6,771 nucleotides of DNA from an uncultured Caulobacterales bacterium. Lineage in GTDB: Bacteria > Pseudomonadota > Alphaproteobacteria > Caulobacterales > Caulobacteraceae. The stretch covers positions 1-6,771 of the forward strand of contig CAISYT010000190.1 in assembly GCA_903889785.1 (NCBI GenBank). The letters are read 5' to 3'. The position numbers and the translations under genes were made by a program. The notes under the pieces are model-generated. The model was not told where the DNA came from. It was given only the letters and a program-made list of their open reading frames with translations, and did not search any database. Positions 1 through 5,775 of this stretch are shown here, one piece after another (position 1 is the stretch's first letter; each line of letters opens with the position of its first letter).

Positions 1-231
1 AATATGTCCCTTACCCTGGGGGCGGCTGTGCTGATGGGTATCTTCGGTGCCCTGGCCACCATGGCGGGCGACCTTTGGGAGTCGATTTTAAAGCGCCGCT
101 TCGGGGTCAAGGATAGCGGTGGGATCATTCCTGGCCACGGTGGCCTGCTTGATCGTGTCGATGGCCTGTTGTTTGCCGTTATCGTGGTTAGTGCGGCACG
201 GTTGATCGTGCTGCTGGGCTGGGCCCGCTGA
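1..231 (+). CDS. cdsA: Phosphatidate cytidylyltransferase (CDP-diglyceride synthase), C-terminal part, cut by left window edge
   Basis: Only the last 76 codons are present; the frame is open from base 1 and ends at TGA 229-231, so the true start lies outside the window and the ATG at base 4 is internal. The family converts CTP and phosphatidic acid to CDP-diacylglycerol in the inner membrane, the branch point to phosphatidylethanolamine, phosphatidylglycerol and cardiolipin. The sequence shows the complete CDP-diglyceride synthase signature at about bases 82-162: S-x-L-K-R, then K-D, then P-G-H-G-G, then D-R-V-D. It is preceded by GDLWE, whose acidic residue belongs to the conserved metal/substrate site in the family. 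A hydrophobic stretch before the signature (AAVLMGIFGALA) and another after it (LLFAVIVVSAARLIVLLGW) are membrane helices, the last at the extreme C-terminus as expected. The stop is 2 bases before the dxr start, so the two are almost certainly co-transcribed and may be translationally coupled. Nothing odd apart from the edge truncation. Confidence 0.95.
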   Translation, partial: NMSLTLGAAVLMGIFGALATMAGDLWESILKRRFGVKDSGGIIPGHGGLLDRVDGLLFAVIVVSAARLIVLLGWAR

Positions 232-233
232 TC

Positions 234-1430
234 ATGGCGCGCAAGGCGGTTCTGCTCGGCTCAACCGGTTCGATCGGGGTCTCCACACTAGATTTATTTG
301 AAGCTTCCGGCGCAGCGGTTGAGATCCTGGCTTTGACCGCGGGCAGCAATGTGGCCCTGCTGGCGGAACAATCCCTCCGCTGGCGGCCTCAGATCGCGGT
401 CATCGCAGATGAGCGTCTCTTACCCCAGCTTCGCCAGCGGTTGCAGTACAGTGGGGTGCAGGCGGCCGGCGGGGCAGGGGCCCTGGCCGAGGCGGCCTGC
501 ATGAACGCTGATTGGGTGATGGCGGCTATCGTCGGCACGGCGGGTCTTGCGCCCACCCTGGCCGCAGCTCGCTCTGGTGCAGTCGTCGCCCTGGCCAATA
601 AGGAAAGCCTCGTCTGCGCCGGTCCGGCCCTATTGCAGGCTGCGAAGGCTGCGGGCGGGGTCGTTATTCCAGTCGATTCCGAGTATTCGGCGATATTTCA
701 GGCCCTCGCCGGTGAAAAACCGGAACGCGTGTCGCGCCTGATACTCACGGCGTCTGGCGGTCCGTTCCTGAACTGGACAAAGGCGCAGATGGAGTGCGCC
801 ACCCCGGTACAGGCGGTAGCGCATCCGAACTGGAGCATGGGCGCGAAAATTTCGATTGATTCGGCAACGATGATGAATAAGGGCCTCGAACTGATCGAGG
901 CGGCCTATCTCTTCGATACGCCGGCGGCTCAAATCGAGGTCCTGGTTCACCCCCAGTCCATCGTCCATAGCCTCGTGGAATATGTGGATGGGTCTACCCT
1001 GGCCCAGCTTGGCCTGCCAGACATGCGCGCGCCCATCGCCTATGCTTTTGCTTGGCCAGACCGGCTGGACTGGCCGGCACCAAGGCTTGACCTGGCGGCG
1101 ATTGGTTCGCTGACGTTCCAGGCTCCAGACAATGACCGATTTCCCGCTATCGGCCTAGCGCGGGCGGCGATGTCTCTGGGGACCGGGGGCCCCGCGGCCT
1201 TGAATGCAGCGAATGAGGCCGCTGTGACCGCTTTCCTTGACCGTAGGATCGGCTTTCTCGATATTGCGCGCACTTGCGAGGAGACGCTAGGGATTATGGA
1301 CCGTAAGGGACAGTTGGCGGCCGCATACGGTGACCCCATTGCACGCGCCGTGGACATTGATGCCGTGGCCCGCATGACGGCGAGTACGGTTATCGGTGCC
1401 TTGAAATCGCCAGTCGAAACAGGGACCTAG
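234..1430 (+). CDS. dxr: 1-deoxy-D-xylulose 5-phosphate reductoisomerase
   Basis: 398 residues, the usual family length. The enzyme rearranges and reduces DXP to 2-C-methyl-D-erythritol 4-phosphate with NADPH and a divalent metal; this is the committed step of the MEP pathway, acts in the cytosol and is the fosmidomycin target. Visible motifs: NADPH-binding GSTGSIG at residues 9-15; LANKESL at 120-126; metal ligands in PVDSE (D148, E150); substrate-phosphate residues in ASGG (173-176); the HPNWSMG catalytic-loop region at 197-203; NKGLE at 215-219, with E219 as the third metal ligand; VHPQSIVHS at 238-246; and the C-terminal helical domain from about 300. All expected catalytic residues are present. 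ATG 234 is chosen because the Rossmann motif begins 8 residues in, as in homologues; the Shine-Dalgarno match upstream is weak, which suits coupling to cdsA 2 bases upstream. Its product pathway supplies undecaprenyl precursors, which fits an envelope operon. Alternative identity is very unlikely. Confidence 0.98.
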   Translation: MARKAVLLGSTGSIGVSTLDLFEASGAAVEILALTAGSNVALLAEQSLRWRPQIAVIADERLLPQLRQRLQYSGVQAAGGAGALAEAACMNADWVMAAIVGTAGLAPTLAAARSGAVVALANKESLVCAGPALLQAAKAAGGVVIPVDSEYSAIFQALAGEKPERVSRLILTASGGPFLNWTKAQMECATPVQAVAHPNWSMGAKISIDSATMMNKGLELIEAAYLFDTPAAQIEVLVHPQSIVHSLVEYVDGSTLAQLGLPDMRAPIAYAFAWPDRLDWPAPRLDLAAIGSLTFQAPDNDRFPAIGLARAAMSLGTGGPAALNAANEAAVTAFLDRRIGFLDIARTCEETLGIMDRKGQLAAAYGDPIARAVDIDAVARMTASTVIGALKSPVETGT

Positions 1431-1436
1431 GGCTAT

Positions 1437-2654
1437 ATGCTAGGGTTCCTTCAATCCGCCGGGTCGTTTGTTATACCGTTCTTGTTCGTGCTGACCCTGG
1501 TGGTTACCGTGCACGAGCTGGGGCACTTTCTCGCCGCGAGGGCCTTTGGTGTGGCGATCGACCGATTCGCAATCGGATTTGGCCGGGCCATCCTGTCGTG
1601 GCATGACCGCGCGGGCACCGAGTGGCGCATCGGATGGATCCCGCTAGGCGGTTATGTGCGCTTTTCTGGCGATGAAAACGCCGCCAGCGTGCCGGATAAG
1701 GCCGATCTGGAAATCCTGCGCCGTGCCATCATTGCCCGCGACGGCCCTGAAGGCGTGCATAAATTCTACCATTTCAAGCCGATCTGGCAGCGCGCCGTTG
1801 TGGCTGCCGCTGGGCCGATCGCCAATTTCGTTCTGGCCACCGTTCTGTTCGCCACCCTGCTGATGACGGTGGGCGAGGTTACCAGTGATCCTCTCGTCAC
1901 CCGGGTTTCCCCGGGCAGTGCCGCCGAGAGTGCCGGTTTCAGGGTTGGAGACCGAGTCGTACGCGCCGATAATCATCGAATCGAGACGTTCCAGGACCTG
2001 CAGCGCTACGTCACTGTCCGCGGTAACGTTCCGATCGAATTCCTGGTCGACCGGGGCAAGCTCCGCATCATGCTGACGGCGGTTCCAATCATGACCCAGG
2101 AGGTCGATGCGATCTCGGGCGATCAGAAGGTTGGCCGGCTAGGGCTACAAAGCGATCCGTCCGCCCAACAGGTGCATCGCACGCGCTATTCGCCTTGGGC
2201 CGCGATCCCGACCGGTGCCGCCCGGACCTGGGACGTGTTGGATACCACGGTCTACTATCTGGGCCGGTTGGTGCGAGGTCAGGTATCTGCTGAGCAGCTT
2301 GGCGGTCCGATCCGTATTGCTCAAACCTCGGGTGCGGTAGCCCATGCCGGTGCCGAGGGCGCTCCAGATCTGGGCTACAGAATTCTGGGTGCGTTTGTTG
2401 CGCTACTGGGCCTTGCGGCTGTTCTGTCGGTCAGTATCGGCTTTATGAACCTGCTGCCGATTCCCGTCCTCGATGGTGGCCACCTGCTGTTCTATGCCTA
2501 TGAGGCCGTTACACGGAAACCTCTAGACGCGCGGCTTCAGGCTGCAGGCTATAGGGTAGGGCTTGCGTTGCTGATGGGATTCATGTTGTTCGCTACCTGG
2601 AACGACCTGCAGCGCCTGCGCGTATTTCAATTTCTGGGCGGGCTTTTCTCGTAG
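1437..2654 (+). CDS. rseP: RseP/MmpA-type site-2 intramembrane zinc metalloprotease (M50 family)
   Basis: 405 residues; a site-2 protease of the inner membrane that cleaves substrates within their transmembrane segments after a first periplasmic cut. In E. coli RseP processes anti-sigma factor RseA; the Caulobacter orthologue MmpA processes the polarity protein PodJ. Seen here: an N-terminal membrane helix (about 9-32) carrying HELGH (H26, E27, H30), the zinc and catalytic residues; a GGYV turn at 71-74; a second helix (about 118-145) with GPIANF at 126-131; one periplasmic PDZ domain (about 150-215) with the S-P-G-S-A-A-x-x-A-G-F and G-D-R motifs; a third helix (about 315-338) followed by NLLPIPVLDGGH (338-349), whose D346 is the third zinc ligand; and a last helix at about 371-387. 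E. coli RseP is longer (about 450 residues) and has two PDZ domains, so the single PDZ explains the shorter length. AGGG at 1429-1432 and AGGGA at 1421-1425 are candidate ribosome sites. It starts 6 bases after dxr. No substrate gene lies nearby, so the substrate here is unknown. Confidence 0.96.
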   Translation: MLGFLQSAGSFVIPFLFVLTLVVTVHELGHFLAARAFGVAIDRFAIGFGRAILSWHDRAGTEWRIGWIPLGGYVRFSGDENAASVPDKADLEILRRAIIARDGPEGVHKFYHFKPIWQRAVVAAAGPIANFVLATVLFATLLMTVGEVTSDPLVTRVSPGSAAESAGFRVGDRVVRADNHRIETFQDLQRYVTVRGNVPIEFLVDRGKLRIMLTAVPIMTQEVDAISGDQKVGRLGLQSDPSAQQVHRTRYSPWAAIPTGAARTWDVLDTTVYYLGRLVRGQVSAEQLGGPIRIAQTSGAVAHAGAEGAPDLGYRILGAFVALLGLAAVLSVSIGFMNLLPIPVLDGGHLLFYAYEAVTRKPLDARLQAAGYRVGLALLMGFMLFATWNDLQRLRVFQFLGGLFS

Positions 2655-2683
2655 GACGTGCGCTCCCCGATATGGCGGTATGA

Positions 2684-5041
2684 ATGACTGATTTCCGCAC
2701 CCGCGGCGCTGCGTACGTTTCGGGTCTCGCGCTGCTGACAGCCCTGGCCGCTTCCGTCGCCCCGACGGCGGCTATGGCGCAGACACAGGCCGCTCAAATC
2801 GGCGTGGTGCGGACCATTACGGTCGATGGCAATGAGCGCATTGAGCAGGGCACAATTCTTTCCTACCTTCCGATCCAGATTGGCGACACCGTCGATCCCG
2901 CCAAGATCGACTTGGCGCTGAAGGCTCTGTTCCGGACGGACCTGTTCGGCGATGTGAAGATTGATCTGCAGGGATCCAACCTGTCGATCAAGGTTGTCGA
3001 GAACCAGATCATCAACCAGGTGGTGTTCGAGGGGAATTCCAACCTAAAGGAAGACAAGCTCAAGGACGAAGTGACCGTGCGACCGCGCGGCATCTTCACC
3101 CGCGGCAAGGTTCAGGCCGACGTTCAACGGATTATCGAACTATATCGTCGTTCGGGCCGAGTGTCGGCGACGGTGACTCCCAAGGTGGTCGAGCTGCCGC
3201 AGAAGCGGGTCGATCTGATCTTCGAAGTCAATGAAGGCCCTAAGACCGGCGTATTGAACGTCAATTTCATCGGCAACACCGCGTTCAGCGACGCTGACCT
3301 GCAAAATGTGGTCGTGACGACTGAAAGTCATTGGTACAAGTTTCTGTCTAATAACGCGAATTACGATCCAGACCGGATTGAATATGATCGCGAGCAGCTG
3401 CGAAGCTTTTATCGCAACCAGGGCTATTATGACTTCCGCGTTGTCTCCGCCGTTGCGGAGCTTGCGCCCGACAAGAATGGCTTTGTCATTACCTATACGG
3501 TCGATGAAGGTCCCAGATACAAGTTCGGCAAACTGACCGTTGAGACCGAGTTGCAGAAGCTCGATAGCGCCTTGTTGACCCAGCTGCTGCCGGTCCGCAC
3601 CGGTCAGGACTACGAGGATAAGGCCATCGAAACGGCCACAGACTCCCTGACCTTCGCGGCTGGTTCTGCCGGCTTTGCATTCGTCGACGTCCGTCCTCGC
3701 TATACGCCGAACCGCGAAACCCGCGCTGTCGACGTGGTGTTCAATGTCCGCGAGGGACCGCGCGTCTACATCGACCGCATTGATATTGTCGGTAATACCC
3801 GCACCCTGGACTATGTGGTGCGGCGAGAAATGAACGTCGCAGAGGGCGATGCCTATAACCGTGTTCTGGTTGACCGTTCGACCAACCAGATCAAGGGCCT
3901 GGGCTTCTTTAAGGACGTCAAGATCGAAGATCAGCCGTCCAGCGCGCCTGACCGTACCAATCTGCGGGTCAAGGTGGAGGAACAGCCCACCGGTGAGCTG
4001 TCTTTCAGCGCGGGCTATAGTTCAGTCGACCAACTGGTGCTGGATATCGGCGTCACAGAGCGCAATTTCCGAGGTCGGGGTGAGAACCTGCGGGCCCGCG
4101 TCTCTGTCGGCTCGTTGCGCCAGGAGGTGAATTTCTCCTTCACCGAACCGCGGTTTATGGGCCGCAACCTGGGTGCCGGGGCGGACGTCTATTCCTATAA
4201 ATACGACTTCAGCCAGCGAGCGGCTTACAACTCGGCCTCGACGGGTACCAACGTGCGTCTGGGCTTCCCTCTGACTCAGAACGCCTCCATGAGTTTGCGC
4301 TATACCCTGCGAACCGACCAGGTGGTGATCGCTGACAGCTATTGCAGCGCCGGCCTCGTTTCAGAGATTCTCTGCCTGCAGCGCGGTTCGGCCTTGACCT
4401 CATTGTTGGGCTTTGGCCTGCGTATCGATAAACGGAACGACCCGGTCAATCCGACCCGCGGTTTCTACGGCAATTTGAACCAAGACCTGTCTGGATTGGG
4501 TGGCGACGTCCACTACATGCGCACAGAGGCCGACGCGGGCTGGTATCATGGTTTCACTAAGGACCTGGTGCTCAGCGTCACGGGTTCGGCCGGTTTCATC
4601 AACGGCTATGCCGGTAATACTGTTCGGGTCAACGACCGCTTCTATAAAGGCGGAGCCACATTCCGCGGCTTCGAAGTCGCAGGCATTGGCCCACGCGATA
4701 CCAATTTAAATCGTACCGATGCCCTGGGTGCTAAGCTCTACGCCATCGGCACGGTTGAGCTGGCCTTGCCGAACCTCCTACCGGCGCAATATGGTATCAA
4801 GAGTGCTCTGTTCACCGACTTCGGCACAGTCGGCCTGTTGGACGACCGCGATCGTCAGGCTTCGGTTGGCATTTATGATCCACTGATTAAGGATGATCTT
4901 GGTCTGCGCGCCTCGGCTGGCGTCAGCATTTTCTGGAAGTCACCGATGGGGCCGATCCGTTTCGACCTTAGCCATCTTTTGGCCCGCCAAGTTTACGACA
5001 AGACGGAAACATTCCGGTTCTCCACCTCCACAAGGTTCTGA
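2684..5041 (+). CDS. bamA: Outer-membrane protein assembly factor BamA (Omp85 family)
   Basis: 785 residues, normal for BamA. It is the essential core of the BAM complex, folding and inserting beta-barrel proteins into the outer membrane. The N-terminus is a Sec signal peptide: basic n-region, hydrophobic core (about 11-26) and a likely cut after A-M-A (30-32). Five POTRA domains follow, at roughly 38-108, 109-184, 187-275, 278-357 and 360-433; the repeated hallmarks are V-x-G-N (for example 118, 195-198, 368-371), N/D-E-G-P before the third, fourth and fifth domains, and the G-x-F-F-K-D turn near 407-411. The barrel spans about 434-785. It contains a D-K-R-N-D-P-x-N-P-T-R-G strand motif (582-593), the FRGF loop-6 motif (660-663; RGF is the family hallmark) and a C-terminal phenylalanine serving as BAM recognition signal. 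Two cysteines (554, 564) sit in a predicted surface loop. ATG 2684 is the only reasonable start: an in-frame TGA lies directly upstream. GGCGG at 2674-2678 is a modest ribosome site. The 29-base gap from rseP suggests co-transcription. Confidence 0.98.
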   Translation: MTDFRTRGAAYVSGLALLTALAASVAPTAAMAQTQAAQIGVVRTITVDGNERIEQGTILSYLPIQIGDTVDPAKIDLALKALFRTDLFGDVKIDLQGSNLSIKVVENQIINQVVFEGNSNLKEDKLKDEVTVRPRGIFTRGKVQADVQRIIELYRRSGRVSATVTPKVVELPQKRVDLIFEVNEGPKTGVLNVNFIGNTAFSDADLQNVVVTTESHWYKFLSNNANYDPDRIEYDREQLRSFYRNQGYYDFRVVSAVAELAPDKNGFVITYTVDEGPRYKFGKLTVETELQKLDSALLTQLLPVRTGQDYEDKAIETATDSLTFAAGSAGFAFVDVRPRYTPNRETRAVDVVFNVREGPRVYIDRIDIVGNTRTLDYVVRREMNVAEGDAYNRVLVDRSTNQIKGLGFFKDVKIEDQPSSAPDRTNLRVKVEEQPTGELSFSAGYSSVDQLVLDIGVTERNFRGRGENLRARVSVGSLRQEVNFSFTEPRFMGRNLGAGADVYSYKYDFSQRAAYNSASTGTNVRLGFPLTQNASMSLRYTLRTDQVVIADSYCSAGLVSEILCLQRGSALTSLLGFGLRIDKRNDPVNPTRGFYGNLNQDLSGLGGDVHYMRTEADAGWYHGFTKDLVLSVTGSAGFINGYAGNTVRVNDRFYKGGATFRGFEVAGIGPRDTNLNRTDALGAKLYAIGTVELALPNLLPAQYGIKSALFTDFGTVGLLDDRDRQASVGIYDPLIKDDLGLRASAGVSIFWKSPMGPIRFDLSHLLARQVYDKTETFRFSTSTRF
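5032..5035 (+). promoter_or_regulatory. Ribosome binding site deciding the skp start
   Basis: AAGG lies inside the last codons of bamA, with 10 bases between it and ATG 5046. It supports 5046 over an in-frame ATG at 4893, which would add 51 residues overlapping bamA and place a non-signal sequence before the evident signal peptide. Confidence 0.6.
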
Positions 5042-5045
5042 TCTC

Positions 5046-5720
5046 ATGAATTCTTTCAAATTCCCCTTCGCCGCTGTCAGTGCCGCCGCACTCATGGCGC
5101 TTACTGGCAATGCGCTCGCCCAGGCACCCGCACGGCCAGCTACAGCGGCTGCGGCCGCTGCACCTCGCGCAGCGGCTCCGGCAGCACCGGCGGCCACGGC
5201 CATCAGCCATGGCCCGGCAATCGCTGGTGTCTGCATCATCGATATCGATCAGATCTTGGCGGAATCGGCCATCGGTAAGGCCGCCAATACGCGCCTGCAA
5301 AAGCTTCAGACGGACGTCCAGGCTGAGGTTACCGCTGAGCAGACCTCTCTTGTCAACGACGCCAAGACCTTCCAGGCTCAGCGCGCGACCTTGGCGCAGG
5401 ACGCAGCCGATAAGAAGGACGCAGACCTGCAGGTGCGCAATAACGCCCTTCAGCGTAAGGTTCAGCAGCGTCAGGCCGAATTGCAGGCCACCCAGCAGAA
5501 GGCCGCCGACCGTATCCTATCCGAGATCGATCCGGTCGAAGCCCAGGTTTATCAGCAGCGCAACTGCTCAGTCTTGCTGAGCCGCCAGAGCGTTATCGCT
5601 GCAAACCCGGCGATGGACATCACGCCGGTGGTGATCACAGCTCTGAACGCCCGCATTTCGACGCTAACCTTTGAGCGCGAACGTCTCGACCAGTCGGTCG
5701 CGGTGCCGCAAACTCGCTAG
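5046..5720 (+). CDS. skp: Skp/OmpH-family periplasmic chaperone
   Basis: 224 residues when started at ATG 5046. Skp-type chaperones are periplasmic trimers that hold unfolded outer-membrane proteins in a cavity and hand them to BamA; placement 4 bases after bamA matches that role. Residues 1-25 form a clear signal peptide (MNSFKFPF, alanine/leucine core, cut after A-L-A). Residues 26-59 are an Ala/Pro-rich, probably disordered linker. The body strand G-V-C-I-I-D-I-D begins at 61 and leads into I-L-A-E-S-A-I-G-K-A. Residues about 80-168 are a long Gln/Ala/Lys-rich coiled coil forming the tentacle hairpin. The tail at 174-200 (C-S-V-L-L-S-R, then N-P-A-M-D-I-T and a final L-N) is the typical OmpH C-terminal strand and D-I-T motif. 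It is longer than E. coli Skp (about 160), mostly because of the linker. Cysteines 63 and 174 lie in strands expected to be neighbours in the body domain. Family assignment is firm; functional equivalence to E. coli Skp is inferred. Confidence 0.92.
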   Translation: MNSFKFPFAAVSAAALMALTGNALAQAPARPATAAAAAAPRAAAPAAPAATAISHGPAIAGVCIIDIDQILAESAIGKAANTRLQKLQTDVQAEVTAEQTSLVNDAKTFQAQRATLAQDAADKKDADLQVRNNALQRKVQQRQAELQATQQKAADRILSEIDPVEAQVYQQRNCSVLLSRQSVIAANPAMDITPVVITALNARISTLTFERERLDQSVAVPQTR

Positions 5721-5725
5721 ATCGA

Positions 5726-5754
5726 CGCCGACCCGCTAGCCTCAGCGGTCGGCG
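5726..5754 (+). other. Imperfect hairpin in the skp-lpxD intergenic gap
   Basis: The bases pair as an 11-bp G+C-rich stem: 5726-5733 with 5747-5754, then 5735-5737 with 5744-5746. C5734 is bulged and the loop is the hexanucleotide AGCCTC. The stem begins 6 bases after the skp stop codon and ends 21 bases before lpxD. The 3' flank is AATGTCGCC, with no T-run, so it does not look like a standard intrinsic terminator. It could protect the 3' end of an upstream bamA-skp transcript, act as a partial attenuator or be a processing site; the sequence alone does not decide. Confidence 0.6.
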
Positions 5755-5766
5755 AATGTCGCCGCT

Positions 5767-5773
5767 GGAAGGG
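5767..5773 (+). promoter_or_regulatory. Ribosome binding site for lpxD
   Basis: The purine run GGAAGGG ends 2 bases before ATG 5776, with its GGAAG core (5767-5771) 4 bases away. It supports ATG 5776; the in-frame GTG at 5773 overlaps the run itself and is a poorer start. There is an in-frame TAG at 5737-5739, so no longer extension is likely. Confidence 0.55.
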
Positions 5774-5775
5774 TG

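Noticed and set aside
630..968. A 112-residue minus-strand open frame inside dxr
   Set aside because: It runs opposite the catalytic core of dxr and has no domain or ribosome site of note; it is a shadow frame.
1186..1193. Palindrome GGGGCCCC inside dxr as a possible regulatory site
   Set aside because: It falls in coding sequence, is explained by Gly/Pro/Ala codons and has no symmetrical extension.
2672..2683. A three-codon open frame (ATG GCG GTA TGA) ending directly against the bamA ATG, resembling a coupling leader peptide
   Set aside because: There is no ribosome site before it, and such tiny frames arise readily by chance; without conservation data it is not supportable.
2655..2683. 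A promoter for bamA in the 29-base rseP-bamA gap
   Set aside because: The gap is too short for a full promoter and shows no convincing -35/-10 pair; a promoter inside the 3' end of rseP cannot be excluded but is not visible.
4893..5045. A 51-codon N-terminal extension of skp from an in-frame ATG at 4893, overlapping bamA
   Set aside because: It has no signal-peptide character, overlaps bamA by 149 bases, and would bury the clear signal peptide that begins at ATG 5046, which has its own AAGG site.
5080..5580. A 166-residue plus-strand, arginine/proline-rich frame inside skp
   Set aside because: Its composition is what the Ala- and Gln-rich skp codons give when read in another frame.
5726..5754. 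Calling the skp-lpxD hairpin an intrinsic terminator
   Set aside because: No T-run follows the stem, and the lpxD start lies only 21 bases beyond it in a cluster normally transcribed through.
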